Source of the DNA: Zeugodacus cucurbitae
Lineage: Eukaryota > Arthropoda > Insecta > Diptera > Tephritidae
Direction of reading: 5' to 3'
Length of the DNA stretch: 64,000 bases
Assembly: GCF_028554725.1 (NCBI RefSeq)
Contig: NC_071671.1
Location: forward strand, 47,652,501-47,716,500
In this document: piece by piece, positions 12,064 through 25,599 of the stretch
How the letters are laid out: each line of letters starts with the position of its first letter
Numbering within the stretch: position 1 is the first letter of the stretch
Notes under the pieces: generated by a model
Databases searched by the model: none
What the model was told of the DNA's origin: nothing
Seen by the model: only the letters and a program-made list of their open reading frames with translations
Translations under genes and position numbers: made by a program

Positions 12064-12955
12064 TAGCATACTTATGGTGTTAGCTTTTGAAGTTATGCTA
12101 GTGTCAACGAAAGTTGCTGAGGTAGTCAGAAGTATGGAGTGCCAGCACGTATGCAATGAGTTGTCGACAAGTGTAGATACTATGTTGCTGGGTCACACAT
12201 GCTGCAAAAGTACTTATACAACTGCATGCGGAGAAAGCATACAAGAATACAAATGGGGATGGTACAATCAGGCGGAAAGACGACGAAAGGGAAAAAAAGA
12301 TGCGAATGCAAAAATAATGGTTTCTATGTATATGAAAAACTATATGTATAACCGTAGTTTTTATTTGAACAGTTTTTCGTTCTCTTTATTACTCTATATA
12401 CATATGTACTATTATATGTGATTATAGGAATATATGTGCTTGTGTTAATTGAATTCACACACACAATCGGTTATTTGATATTTCTGCCACCATTTGCGGT
12501 TAATTGTCTTTTTTTGCTTCGCTCAAGTCAATATTTACCGTACCCTTGAAGCATAACAAATCGAAGGCAAAGCTTTTAAGGCTAATGCTGGTTCATCCGT
12601 TTTGTGCTTTTACTCTTAATTTTTATTCTATTTTATACGTTTATTTATTGTAGGCCGTAAAGAGATATATGTAGTATCAAGGAAAATTATTTTTTTTTGT
12701 TTTAAAAATATAAAAAGTTGATACTGTTTCTGAAGGATTAAGATCTGTAGTATATAAACCGAAACCTTACCTGACCCGACCTATCGCAAAAATACAGCCG
12801 ATTTATTTGCGCCCACTGAGCTTAGATCATGACCAGCCACCGCAAGTAAACAACGCAATTTCGAATTCTATCTAGTAAGAATGAATCTCCTTCTGATTGA
12901 ATACAAATATTATTAAAAATCAAATACAATGAAATTCCTCTAACTCGAATCACCA
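12064..12955. other. No gene found
   Basis: An open frame at 12044-12421 begins inside the hAT terminus and has no recognisable domain, so it is not called. The rest is AT-rich. Confidence 0.45.
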
Positions 12956-12959
12956 TAAT

Positions 12960-13390
12960 CCACAAAAAAACTTCGAGTTGGAGAGACTACAAGTTATAGA
13001 ATTTCCATTAAAACATTAAATTTTTTAAAAAGCTGTAAAATATAGATTTTTACAAAGTTTAATTTATTTACTTCGCATACAGTTATATGTAAATACGTTA
13101 AAACATGTGTTCTGTAATTTTGTTTGTTGCAGTTTGCTCTTTTTTGCCTCTTGACGTCTGTAGCCCATGCCTTTGTTACATGATTTATGCAATCCATAAT
13201 TGTGATACCATACTTTTTGTTCCCTTCCATACGATAAAGGGACTCTTTTAAAATTCTGCCTAAACAGTTAAATTTGAAATTTTGTATCGAACATTTTGGT
13301 CGAAAATGTTAATATATGGAATGAAATTTGTATAAAGTTTGACTTCTATAGCCAATTCAAAAGTTCGAGTTATGTAAGTTGCACACAATT
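12960..13390 (-). mobile_element. pogo/Tigger-type element remnant, copy 1
   Basis: On the minus strand a frame (13230 down to 12994) reads KKYGITIMDCINHVTKAWAT and then DVKRQKRANCNKQN. This matches the end of the CENP-B/pogo DDE domain, where a ..DAI..L..AW..V...TI.NCF pattern is known. The ends carry TTCGAGTT-type repeats in both positions (12971 region and 13364 region). A second copy lies at 28487-28912. Both are too decayed to encode a transposase. Confidence 0.6.
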
Positions 13391-13469
13391 CTGGTAAATT
13401 ATTATTAATAGCAGAATGCAATTATGAAGAGGTTATTCGATATTAGAGTTAGGCTGAGAGCATAACAAA

Positions 13470-14885
13470 ACAAGTAAGGAAGGGCTAAGTTTGGGTGTAA
13501 CCGAACATTTTATACTCTCGCAATTTATTGATGTAATTTTATAAAGACAACACAATTCGACCCATATATTCGGCATAAAGTTCAATAGAATAACGAAAAT
13601 CATCATAAATAGTATATGGGGACTGAGGTAATTCCTAAACCGATTTCACTCGTTTTCACCACCAAGATACAACGTATCGAAGACTATACGCTCACTTAAT
13701 TTAATATTACTTATAATTAGGTATATGGGATCTGGGGGAAGTTATGACCCAATTTTTACCATTTCAGGTACAGAGAGAAACTGTTATAAGAAAAAAATTC
13801 AGAGGGAATGAATTACATTAAAATATCTGAGGGATTTACCTATATTTTCGGTGAAAAATTAACCTTAGGCACTGAGTTCTTCATGTTTGATATCAGGGGC
13901 CTTGAAAAGTCATGGTTCGATTTTGACAATTTGTCCACAAGTGATGTCACAGCTGAAATACAGTATCTGTGTAAAGTTTTATTCCGCTAGCTTCATTGGT
14001 TCCTTACGAATACATTATAAAGTGAACGAATCAGATGGAATTCAAAATTGGGTTATATGGGAAGTAGACGTAGTTGTGAACCGATTTCGCCCATATTCCA
14101 CCCGTGTCATCAGGGTGTCAAGAAAGTGTTATGTACCGAATTTCATTGAAATCGGTCGAATAGTTCTTGAGATATGGTTTTTGACCCATAAGTGGGCGAC
14201 GCCACGCCCATTTTCCATTTTGTAAAAAAATCTCAGTGCAGCTTTCTTCTGCCTTTTCTTATGGTGTTTCTGACGTTTTTCGTTAGGGAGTTAACCCACT
14301 TTTAGTAATTTTCAACCTAACCTTTGTATGGGAGGTGGGCGTGGTTATTATCCGATTTCTTTCATTTTTGGACTGTATAAGGAAATGGCTAAAAGAAACG
14401 ACTGCAGAAAGTTTGGCTTATATAGCTTTATTGGTTTGCGAGTTGTATACAAAAAACCTATTTGGGGGCGGGGTCACGCCCACTTTTCCAAAAAAATTAC
14501 ATCCAAATGTGCCCCTCCCTAATGGGATCCTATTTTCCAAATTTCATTTTCATAACTTTATTTATGGCTTAGTTATGACACTGTATACGTTTTCGGTTTC
14601 CTCCATTTTGTGGGCGTGGCAGTGGACCGATTTTGCCCATTTTCGAAAGGGTGCCAAGGAACATGTGTTCCAAGTTTCATTAAGATATCTTAATTTTTAC
14701 TCAAGTTATCGCTTGCACGGACAGACGGACAGACGGACAGACATCCGGATTTCAAATCTACTCGTCATCCTGATCATTTATGTATATATAACCCCATATC
14801 TAACTCTTATATTTCTTGGTGACACAAACAACCGTTATGTGAACAAAACTATGATACTCTGTGCAACAGGTTGCGAGAGTATTAA
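13470..14885 (-). mobile_element. Helentron/DINE-like element, copy 3
   Basis: The 3' end is at left (CAAGTAAGGAAGGGCTAAG, hairpin with a mismatch, TATACTCTCGCAA at 13511-13523). The 5' end is at right (TTGCGAGAGTATT, 14871-14883, one mismatch to the inverse). The GACGGACA microsatellite lies at about 14718-14741. It contains several GGGCGTGG boxes. Length about 1.4 kb, the longest uninterrupted copy, including extra sequence at 13620-13850 that copy 2 lacks. Confidence 0.75.
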
Positions 14886-15744
14886 AAAGATTGCGAACAG
14901 TTAAGAATGAAAAAAAGAAAAATGATAAGGCTGGAAGAGATTTAGCTATAGAACAATAGAGATAGAAAGCTTACATCGCTTTGTAAAACAATTACTGCGT
15001 TGATTACTTGAATAACAAATATACCAAAACCATCAAGGATATTTTACTGCATAAACCATAAATTTACAGATATATTTATTCTCTGATATGAATCGAGATT
15101 TTTGTTGAACTAATTTTACTGCAAGATAGATGAAAATAAAAAAATGTGTCTTGAAAATTACAAAAACTGGAATACCGGTTTCAAATATCAGTAACACATA
15201 TATATAAGATCTGAAAGCTTTGTTATCGACAATAATGAAATTAATGATATCTTCGACTTTTCATTGGTCCTTGGTTGTCCATAAACTGCTTTTCTGGAGA
15301 ATATGGAGTTTGTATAATGGATTAAATAATATGTGTTTATGGAACGCATATACAAGTAGGCAAGTTCCTGTTCACTATTGTGAATTGAATGTATTGGAGG
15401 GCCACCGTATATGTATTGGCCACCGTTTGAATAACCCAAGTACTTGGCATGCGAATAATTGGGAGTGTTACCTTGATTGATCACATACCTTCATTAGCTG
15501 GTTTATTTGTGTATTTATCCAAATTGTTGAGTCGTGCTGCCTAACGCTTTCCTTGTTAAGAAACTTATCAACATATACAAATAACTGAAGCTGTGAAGGA
15601 AAAGAGCTTTGAAGTAAAACGTCGTTATGTATAGTAGTGAACCTCTTTAACAGTGTTACGACTATATGTATGTCAGCTCTCAAATAAAACGAAATAAAGT
15701 AACTAAAATAAAAAATATAATAAATATAATATAAATATATAAAA
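14886..15744. other. No gene found
   Basis: The stretch between two Helentron-like copies. Overlapping frames on both strands at 15188-15797 show no domain, so nothing is called. Confidence 0.45.
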
Positions 15745-16963
15745 CAAGTAAGGAAGGGCTTAGTTCGGGTGTAACCGAACATTTTATACTCTCGCAATTT
15801 ATTTATTTAATTTTATTTATAATAATAATACACAATTTTACCCACATATTCGTCATATATAGTGCATAAAGTCCATTGAAAGTTGGAAACCATAATATTA
15901 GGTTAGAAGCACAGAAGTCCTCATGTTCGATATATGGGGCCTTGAAAACCTATGGTCCGATTTCAGCAATTTTTAGAATGGGGCTGCCACACTATAAACG
16001 TAGTATTTGGTCAAAATTCTGCACCGATAGCTTCACTAGTGCTTACTTTATATATTGTAAAGTACACGATTCAGATCGACTTCAGAGTTCTGGTATATGG
16101 GAAGTAGGCGTGATTGTGATCCGATTCGGACTATTCTCACCACATATCATTGGGATGTAAGGAAACTATTACAAGCCAAGTTTCATTGAAATCGGTAGAG
16201 TAGTTCCTGAGATATGGTTTTTGACCCATAAGTGGGCGACGCCACGCTCATTTTCCATTTTATAAAAAAATCTGAGTGCAGCTTTCATCTGCCATTTCTT
16301 ATGTAAAATTTGGTGTTTCTGACGTTTCTCGTTAGTTAGTTAGCGCACTTTTAGTAATTTTCAACCTAACTTTTGTATGGGAGGTGGGTGTGGTTATTAT
16401 CCGATTTTTTTCATTTTAGGACTGTATTAGGAAGTGGCTATAAAAAACGACTGCGGAAAGTTTTGTTTATATAGCTCTATTGGTTTGCGAGATATGTACA
16501 AAAAACTTAGTAGGGGGCGGGGCCACGCCCTCTTCCCCAAACAAATTACATCCAAATATGCCCCTTCATAGTGCGATCCTTCAAACCAAATTTTATTTCC
16601 ATAGCTTTATTTATGGCTTAGTTATGGAACTTTATGTGTTTTCGATTTTCGCCATTTTGTGGGCGTGGCAGTGGTCCGATTTTGCTCGATTTTCGAAAGC
16701 AACCTTCCTATGGTGCCAAGAAATAAGTGTGCCAAGTTTCATCAAGATATCTTAATTTTTACTCAAGTTACAGCTTGCACAGACGGACAGACGGACGGAC
16801 GGACGGACAGACAGACATTCGGATTTGTACTCCACTCTTCACCCTGATCACTTTGGTATATATAACCCTATATCTAACTCGTTTAGTTTTGGGTGTTACA
16901 AACAACCGTTATGTGAACAAAACTATAATACTCTCTTTAGCAACTTTTGTTGCGAGAGTATAA
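15745..16963 (-). mobile_element. Helentron/DINE-like element, copy 4 (full length)
   Basis: The 3' end is at left (CAAGTAAGGAAGGGCTTAG, hairpin GTTCGG/CCGAAC, TATACTCTCGCAA at 15785-15797). The perfect inverse TTGCGAGAGTATA lies at 16950-16962. The microsatellite (GACGGACGGACGGACAGACA type) lies at about 16782-16815. It has all family blocks and four GGGCGTGG/CCACGCCC-type boxes or variants. Confidence 0.78.
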
Positions 16964-17777
16964 AAATTTAACAAAAAATTCAAAATATCAATTAAGATAG
17001 TATGTATATATTATATGTAGTATATAGATATATACATATATATTTATATATTATACTCTCATGATATTTGGCAACATTTAATATTTGTGTGAGACAAAAA
17101 CTTTATGAATACGGACACGTTTCTTTGGCAGGGGATACCATAGAGTTATAGTCAAGAAATATTCCGCTTGATAACTTTCAAGACTTCCTTACATCTCACA
17201 AACCAGACTGAAATTGATAGTAAATATCGAGCTGGCTGTTCATCAAAGTCTAATTTGGGCGTATAAAAGCCAATACACTTAGAGTCAATTCTCTATATAT
17301 GTGCAGGAAATATTAAATGGTAAATAAGGTCTATAAAAGACGTCATGTGAGTTAATTAATTACATATTTAAAACTAACATAACGAAAAATCCTTTACACA
17401 ATATTGTACAGTTTTAGGAAACGTCTAAGCTAACTCATCGCGCCACCGCAAACAATTTACATCCCCTTTTCCGTTTCACTTAATTTTTCACATTTTTGTG
17501 TTTAAGAGAGATTGTGGATATCCAAAGCCGGGTTTTTAGAAAATTATGTTGAGCAGATCGTAGTTCATATTTTCTGAAGTGGAGGAGAAACCCACGCGTC
17601 ACAATTATTGGTTGATATAAATTAGAATTTATTTCGTATAAAAATGCATGAAAATGATATTTGGATTTTAAAACAATGCAATCTGCCACTTACTCAACCT
17701 AAGGATTAGTCATACTCATAACCTTCTAGCGATCAATTTTATTCAAAAACCCTAATCAATGCTTTTAAAGACTTCAT
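16964..17777. other. No gene found
   Basis: A TA-rich dinucleotide region at about 16995-17055, then unremarkable AT-rich sequence. Confidence 0.5.
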
Positions 17778-20285
17778 TATACTCTCGCAACCTGTTGCAC
17801 AGAGTATAATAGTTTTGTTCACATAACGGTTGTTTGTGTCACCAAGAAATATGAGAGTTAGATATGGGGTTATATATATATATAAATGATCAGGATGACG
17901 AGTGGATTTGAAATCCGGATGTCTGTCCGTCCGTCCGTCCGTCTGTCCGTCTGTCCATGCAAGCGATAACTTGAGTAAAAATTAAGATATCTTAATGAAA
18001 CTTGGAACACTTGTTCCTTGGCCACGCCCACAAAATGGCGGAAATCGACGACTGAATCGATAGTGCGCCATCTCTCTCACTCCTTTGCAGTTCGGCGCCA
18101 GTTGGAGATCCCAGAGTGGAGGCCTTCCTCCTCGGCTTCCTCCGGCGGGTACTGCATCGAACACTTTCAGGGCTGGAGTGTTTTCGTCCATTTGGACAAC
18201 ATGACCTAGCCAGCGTAGCCGCTGTCTTTTTATTCGCTGAACTATGTCAATGTCGTCGTATAACTCGTACAGCTCATCGTTCCATCGTCTGCGGTATTCG
18301 CCGTTGCCAATGTTCTTAGGACCATAAATCTTGCGCAAAATTTTCCTCTCGAAAACTCCTAGACGACACTCATCTGATGTTGACATCGTCCAAGCTTCTG
18401 CACCGTAGAGCAGGACGGGAATGATAAGCGGCTTGTAGAGTTTGGTTTTTGTTCGTCGAGAGAGGACTTTACTGTTCAATTGCCTACTCAGTCCAAAGTA
18501 GCACCTGTTGGCAAGAGTTATTCTGCGCTGGATTTCGAGGCTGACATTGTTCGTGTTGTTGATGCTGGTTCCCAGGTATACGAAATTATCTACGACCTCG
18601 AAGTTATGACTGTCAACAGTGGCGTGGGAGCCAAGACGCGAATGCGCCGACTGTTTGCTTGATGACAGGAGATATTTCGTCTTGTCCTCATTCACCTCCA
18701 GACCCATTCGCTTCGCCTCCTTATCCATGCGGGAAAAAGCAGAACAAACGGCGCGGTTGTTGCTTCCGATGATATCAATATCATCGGCGTACGCCAGGAG
18801 CTGTACACTCTTGTAGAAGATTGTACCTTCTCTGTTTAGCTCTGCAGGCTCGGAGAGGTCCTTCCCAATCATGACGGAGCTTTTGTTGTTGCTCAACGTC
18901 AACTTACACAGCCGTATTAGTTTTGCGGGGATACCAAATACAGACATCGCGGCATAAAGACAGCTCCTTTCGTGCTGTCGAAAGCTGCTTTAAAATCGAC
19001 AAAAAGGTGGTGTGTGTCGATCCTCTTTTCACGGGTCTTCTCCAAGATTTGGCGCATGGTGAATATCTGGTCAGTTGTCGATTTTCCAGGTCTAAAGCCA
19101 CACTGATAAGGTCCAATCAGTTGGTTGACGGTGGGCTTTAGTCTTTCACACAGTACGCTCGATAAAACCTTGTATGCGAGGCTGATCCCACGGTAATTTG
19201 CGCAGATTGTGGGATCTCCCTTTTTATGGATTGGGCAGAGCACACTGAGATTCCAATTGTCAGGCATGCTTTCTTCCGACCATATTCTGCAAAGAAGCTG
19301 ATGCATGCACCTTATCAGTTCTTCGCCGCCGTATTTGAATAGTTCTGCCAGTAATCTATCGGCCCCCGCTGTTTTGTTGTTCTTCAAGCGGGTAATTGCC
19401 AATACAGTGTCATAACTAAGCCATAAATAAAGTTATGAAAATGAAATTTGGAAAATAGGATCCCATTAGGAAGGGGCACATTTGGATGCAATTTTCTTGG
19501 GGAGGTGGGCGTGGTCCCGCCCTCAAATTGGTTTTTTGTACATATCTCGGAAACCAATAGAGCTATATAAACCAAACTTTCTGCAGTCGTTTTGTTTAGC
19601 CACTTCTTAGTACAGTCCAAAAATGAAAAAAATCGGATAATAATCACGCCCACCTCCCATACAAAGGTTAGGTTGAAAATTACTAAAAGTGGGTTAACTC
19701 ACTAACGAAAAACGGCAGAAACACTAAATTTCACATAAGAAATGGTAGATGGAAGCTGCACTCAGATTTTTTTACAAAATGGAAAATGGGCGTGGCGTGT
19801 CAAAACCATATCTCAGGAACTACTCGACCGATTTCAATGAAATTCGGTTTGTAATAGTTTCCTTACATCCCAATGGTATGTTGTGAAAATAGGCCAAATC
19901 GCTTTACAACCACACCTACTTCCTATATACCAGAACTCTGAAGACAATCTGAATCGTTTACATTACAATATATAAAGTAAGCACTAGTGAAGATATCGGT
20001 GCAGAACTTTGCACAAATACTATGTTTATAGTGTGGCAGCCCCATTCTAAAAATCGCCGAAATCGGACCATTGGTTTTTAAGGCCCCATATATCGAACAC
20101 GAGGACCTCGGTGCTTCTAGTCTAATATTATGGTTTCCAACTTTCAATGGACTTTATACAATATATATGACGAATATGTGGATCAAATTGTGTATTATAT
20201 GTATAATATAAATAAAGTTAAATAAATAAATTGCGAGAGTATAAAATGTTCGGTTACACCCGAACTTAGCCCTTCCTTACTTGTT
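17778..20285 (+). mobile_element. Helentron/DINE-like element, copy 5, interrupted by a LINE fragment
   Basis: The 5' subterminal repeat TATACTCTCGCAA is at 17778-17790, its perfect inverse at 20231-20243, the hairpin at 20248-20265, and the end CCTTCCTTACTTGTT at 20271-20285. The microsatellite is at about 17920-17955. Family sequence breaks after CACAAAATGGCGGAAATCGA (about 18045) and resumes at about 19403 (CAGTGTCATAACTAAGCC). Only a few bases of the element appear lost at the junction. Without the insert it would be about 1150 bp. Confidence 0.78.
18046..19402 (-). mobile_element. LINE (RTE-like) reverse-transcriptase fragment nested in Helentron-like copy 5
   Basis: Read from 19402 downward the translation covers the RT domain: TRLKNNKTAGAD, CPIHKKGDPTICANYRGIS, QCGFRPGKSTTDQIFTMRQI, FVDFKAAFDS, then YADDIDIIG (the catalytic YADD) and the C-terminal QRIKRQRLRWLGHVVQMD. 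Two lesions are visible. A one-base frameshift lies near 18965. An in-frame deletion joins KDLSEP to AELNREG and removes the conserved GFRQGDSLS block of about 30 residues, which the copy at 49.5 kb keeps. Both ends are truncated and I see no target duplication. The clade call is moderate; the RT call is firm. Confidence 0.85.
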
Positions 20286-21560
20286 TTAAGGCTATTTATT
20301 TAAATACTACATGTGTAAAGTAAAAGATAATGTGCGCTGCCATTAAATGCGCTAATTAAATGCGACAAAGTATTATAACTCAAACGCTGAGGCACTCTCA
20401 TCAAAATGTACACTTCAACGCACATATTTGCTTATATCTCTAGCTTAGAAAATGTGTTAACACTCTTCTGTGTGTTAGTGTCTCAAATATTTATAAACAC
20501 GCATGCTGTTACTTGTAAATTTTTTCCATAACTTATTGTTTGTCATACTAATTGCCATTGATACCAGAGAAATTGCTTGAGAACACGTTCATCAAATTAT
20601 AAAATAATAGCAGATTCAAGTTCACAAGAAGTCGGGTAACCATGTTCATTTGATAAGCAATTTAAGCAAATAAAGTGGATATGAAATGAACGATGCTAAC
20701 GCCATGGTGCAGCATGGTGAGCAGATGAGTGACTTGTGGCATTGCTTATTCCCATCATTCCTTATTATGGGATAAAACACAATAGTCATAGACTACATCA
20801 GATGTGATGATTTCATATTGACTATGTAGACGATTTTCTTAAATCACATGTAATTTAATTTAAATTAAATGCCAAAGTAACAAGAGACTCTCGTAGCAAT
20901 TTCAACAATTTACATAAACTACCTGGCAGCCCTTAGCTCAACTTCATTCTTTGTTCCTTTAACTCTTCGAGACAACTCGTTAACATTTAATATAGCTATT
21001 GCTGTTTGTGGTTAAGTTAAGACAATTTGCGGCCAAGTCGAAAACAAAACTCGTCAAATAGCTCGCCAGAAACTTTCCAGTTACATCAGAGATTTTTGGC
21101 GATGCTCAAATTTTCACTTTAGTACTCAAATACCAATTACAAGAGCAGACAAAATGTTTAGAAGCAGAGCAATGGAAATTGTAAAGTAAATACAAACTCT
21201 CTCTGCTAATTGTTTTTTTTATATCAAACAGCCAGACTCTTTCCTTTTCCAAACAGTCTATATATTTAGGCCACCGTTGAGCTAAAAGTAATCACCCAAT
21301 TCGTTTGACTGACGTCAATGACGCTTATCAAAGTTAAGCTGTTGTCTTTATGCAACATTAGCGATTTTCTTTCTCGATTAAACATAATTTTTTTTTGAGT
21401 TCTCTTTGCATTGATTTGCATTTTTAAGCTTTTTCCAGATATTCATTGATTTTACAAAAATCAAGAGAAAATATCTGTTTATTCAACTGCTCGCTTTCGC
21501 ACACATTCGTTGTTTAAAAGTCTGATTTAATTCGGTATATTTGGTATGCTTCTATTAACA
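20286..21560. other. No gene found
   Basis: AT-rich sequence without recognisable features. Confidence 0.5.
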
Positions 21561-21564
21561 TCAA

Positions 21565-21835
21565 GGCTAAGTTCCAAACATATTATATTCTCGCAACATA
21601 TTTATTTAATGTTATTAAGAGAACACACAAAGTCCAATGGATCAATTTCGCTATATTGCATTTTCTCATGGTGCCAAGGAACACGTGTACCAAGTTTCAT
21701 CAAAATATTTAATTTTTTATTAAAGTTACGGACAGACATCCAGATTTCAACTGTACTCGTCATCCTGATCATTTTGATAAATAACCTATGTATAACTCTC
21801 CAATTGTATGTATTGTCTCCAACAATCAAAAGGAT
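21565..21835 (-). mobile_element. Helentron/DINE-like element, copy 6 (internally deleted)
   Basis: The left end has TATATTCTCGCAA and then ATTTATTTAATGTTATTAAGA. After a large internal deletion it resumes with GTGCCAAGGAACACGTGTACC, a short remnant of the microsatellite (ACGGACAGACATCC) and CTCGTCATCCTGATCATTTT. About 270 bp remain. Confidence 0.65.
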
Positions 21836-22649
21836 CAGGTACTAAATTTCAGAAACCAGTGTCCTCCTTTTAGTGCGAATTTAATTGTAGCACTGCAGAC
21901 TATATTTCATTAGTTTTCTCGGCACTAAATTCCACCCAACAGCCATTTAAATGGCCCTTTCAACTTTTGGCTTTTGTATTCTCGTGAGTTAAAGTATGTA
22001 TGTACATACATATGTAAGAATAGTCTAGAGTGCTATTTGTGGTGGCTATAGTAACCTGCTCTGCCGTAAATTTTTGTGGTCATTCCTCATTGACTCACAC
22101 AAATCACAACCATGTGTACACATAAATATCTAAACACAAGAAAGCGTGCTCTTAGGAGCCATAAAACTGTTCAACAACAGTCGACACTTTCTCGCTGAGT
22201 GTCCACATGGCGCTGGGCCCTCTTCATACATACATACACACCCCCACACTTCTGTGGTTTGTGCTCCAACAATTTGTAATTGTGTTGTTTGACTTTTTGC
22301 TCTTATGCTTACGAATTCATTTAGTTACTCATATTTAATGGGTTTTTTGCACTTTTTTTGCTTTGTTATGCCAACGGATGGTTGAGATTGGGAAATGGCC
22401 ATGTTTTTTGAAAGGAAAGGAAGTAAATGATTGCGGTAAACGGAATTTTAAGACTATAGTGTACCATATTTAAGGCTTAAAAAACAATATTTATTATTAA
22501 AAAATATGGAAATTTTTTCAAAGTTATAAGTATTTTTCTGGAGTGCCTGGAGTCTGCACTTGTAAATCGGTGCCGGTGATGGAGGTCGTGCGATGCATCT
22601 GAAACAGTCGAACCAAATTTTTTTTTTATTTTTATAAGTTTATTTTCTT

Positions 22650-23010
22650 TATGAACTAAAAAAATACCGAAGAAGTTATAAAATACCAAATTTTTTCGAA
22701 GTTTGAAAAAAAAATCACTTTTTTAAGAAAAAAATTGACTTTAAGTTGCAAAACGAGTAGTTTAAATAATACTTTTGTCCAACTTTTTTAGTTCAAATAG
22801 AAGATAATTTAATACTGAAGCTAGATTACTTTGGTTTTTTTCGATCGGACATATACATATTCTTTTATGCTATCGCCGGCACCGTTTTCTAACACTTGTG
22901 AAAATGAAAACTCGAGAAAACGCGCTTTAAAATCTGCCTGAGCATTCGCACCTGCTCGACGCTCGCCCACTAAAACTGCTCTAGCTTCGAAAATATGTCG
23001 AATTGGACTC
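22650..23010 (+). repeat. Dispersed repeat segment related to 25600-25930
   Basis: Both segments run in the same order: T-rich AAAATTTTTT region, CGATCGG block, a TTATG block, then a TCGAG..AAAACGCG(C/T)TTTAA block. Similarity is patchy. This arrangement looks like an old dispersed repeat of unknown class. Confidence 0.4.
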
Positions 23011-24373
23011 TGGAATTTTAAAGACATTTTCTTGGATAGTTTTGGAAGAGATTTAAAACAAAACAAAAAAAACGATTTTTTGAAGCCTGTAAAGCAGACT
23101 ACTGCCTTAATTCTTTCACTACTAATATCACCTAAAATATTCATAATATTTAAAATTTTCCAAGTCTGAGTGGCAAGTCCATGAACTACCGACTAATGCT
23201 ATCGAAAAATCATTGTGTGGTTCCCGAATGAAGTATTCTGTGTAATGAAATGAATAATTAAGTATACTAGCTTAACATTGACGTCATAGCAGTCCAGAAA
23301 TGGCTCGCAACAACTAAGAATAAATTAATCTCGCCCATGACCTGCTCAAGAAATAATATTTGTGAATGGTTGTAGTGGAAAAGTAACTTCGTAGGAATTC
23401 AGAAGTGCACAGATTAATAAAATTACGTAAAAACTGTTCAAGCACTATATAGTTAGTTACATGTATGAGTATGTGACCGCAGATATACCAATGTGAAGAC
23501 CAAGTCAAAATGTTGAAGCCGAAAATCACTAACTTCCTTAACACCTGTGTCAGCGACAAATCGAAAAACTTTTCAAATTCAACTAGGATAGTAACTTTTA
23601 CGAGAAGACATGAATGCAGAACATGTTCATATGCTTACTTACACACCCAAAGTCAGGTGTTGAAATTCATGTGTACATATGAGTATGGTTATATATGAGT
23701 AGTGTATTATCCAAACAGATTTTTGGACATTGACAAATGTAGACATCAACAGAAATCTTTTGTTGAAGTGTCGTCCGCCAAAGAAATGGAAACGATGTAC
23801 GAGGAAAGTCAGTAAGTGTGTTAGGATTAGTATTAGTTAGTAATGTTGTAGAGCTTTCTCTGCACCGTCTGCTACAGTAATCCAGTGTTAGCCTCTACGA
23901 AACTTAATCAAAGTGAAATTGGTGATATATGCTGGTCACATATGTATATTAATGTGTATCGGTGCGCATATTACAGAATCTTGTGTATACCGGATGTGAG
24001 ATAATTGTTTGTATATATGATTACATGTAAGCTTTCTTGAGTATGTACAACTTTTTTATTATAAGCGATATAAACCAGTGATAATTGTGATAATTGTACA
24101 ATCCATCGAATTTCTTTCAACAACATTTAACAACAGAGAAATTAAGGGACTACTTTGTTATCCTAAAAAAATTCCACAGTTTGAATGTACATATTCGGAT
24201 TCTGTTAAAAAATAAGGCTGAGCATAATATAATTTGAACTAGTAAAATCTTCTCTCTTTTCATGTAGTCACAAGCCGTAAGCCTTTTATTGTTGTAATCA
24301 ACGCCTCTGTTTAAGCATAATATGGTTTAACTAATTTTATAAGTCAAGCCAGAGACCAGCAGCTACACCCACC

Positions 24374-24389
24374 ATGGCGTATGAGTAAC
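24374..24389 (+). promoter_or_regulatory. Recurrent motif, site 2 (ATGGCGTATGAGTAAC)
   Basis: Preceded by TACACCCACC, as site 3 is preceded by TACACCCAC, so those two sites share a longer context. Function unknown. Confidence 0.35.
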
Positions 24390-25336
24390 AAGCAAAATTA
24401 AAACATATTCCACGAAGACAGCAAAGGTATGTATGCATATAAACATATTTGAAGGCTTATGTGCAACATAAAATATGCAAATCCTTCTAACTTCATTTAG
24501 CACAATATAAAATATTTTGCGGTTGTCAAATTGACAGTACGAGCCTTCATTGCCTCTCAAGTCTGAAAAGACATGCCAACTTGTTCATTGCGTTTCTTAA
24601 AAGTACTTCGTATGTTTGTATGTATTTTTGCGAAAATATTTGAGTAATCACATCGTTTTACGCAATATAAAATTTATAAGATTGTCTTTTTTATGCGCAA
24701 CTCGTTTAAGAAACTCGTACTCATTTCATTTGAAATGCGTTAAGTGCGTTGAGAAGCTACTTCTTCATTCACGCTGTGACAGCAACAATAACATTCGACT
24801 ATAAAATATTGCAAAATCACTGCTTGAGTTGGGGTGTGTGTGTGAAATGCTTGGTACTTTGGCCAGCAAGTGATAAGAGTTTTGATGTGAGTGGCGATGA
24901 TTGAAAATACACAAGAGTGCCAGTCATCAAGGCAACGATTTTTCACTTTATCCAATGAGTGTTGAAAATTCCATTTTCTTTTGTACAACTCAGCACATAA
25001 AATTTGTTTTTTTTTTGCAGTTACTGATGATTTCGTGGTTTTGTTGTTAAAGCTTAGCCTTATTTTTGCTTTTCATTTTATCTTCGCATATATGACTGGA
25101 GAGAGAAGTACCAGTGCTTCTTTGTACCTCTGACACATTGTTCTCGCCTGAAGATGGAAACAAGATTCAAAAAATGTATGAATTACAAAAAAATATTGAA
25201 ATATTAAATTAAGCATAATTTAAAATATTTCAGCCTATTTAGCAAGGCATGCTATAATTACTGTGTGACCTTTGTTAAACAGCGGGAAATTACTCCAACA
25301 TTCACTTCTGTACATGTAAACTAATTACATACACCC

Positions 25337-25352
25337 ACGGCGTATGAGTAAT
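25337..25352 (+). promoter_or_regulatory. Recurrent motif, site 3 (ACGGCGTATGAGTAAT)
   Basis: Shares the 5' flank TACACCCAC with site 2, about 960 bp upstream. Function unknown. Confidence 0.35.
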
Positions 25353-25599
25353 ATCTTCTATGGCGAAGGCAAATCAGCAGATAAGACGCGTAAATTACAA
25401 TGATTTTGAAATTATTTCAAGAAATTCGGAGAAAAAAAGATGTGCATGCACACGTGTTCTCAATTGACGTTTATATACATTTCAAATTTTTTTTACATAA
25501 ATATTCAAAAGTAACGGAGTTATATGCTATCTTCGGAGGTGCCAAAAAAAAAGTTCCCCAACTGCTGCCATGATTCCGGCCGAATGAGTTGCTGAAACA

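Noticed and set aside
12044..12421. 125-codon frame with several cysteines
   Set aside because: It starts inside the hAT terminal repeat, shows no domain, and ends in Tyr/Met-rich low-complexity sequence. Probably chance.
14718..14741. Spaced GACGGACA repeats considered as a CRISPR-like array
   Set aside because: This is a short microsatellite inside each Helentron-like copy, in an animal genome, without spacers or cas genes.
17982..18120. Extension of the LINE frame to a Ser-Phe-Ile-Lys-rich end
   Set aside because: The last codons are Helentron-like sequence read through the insertion junction and are not part of the LINE protein.
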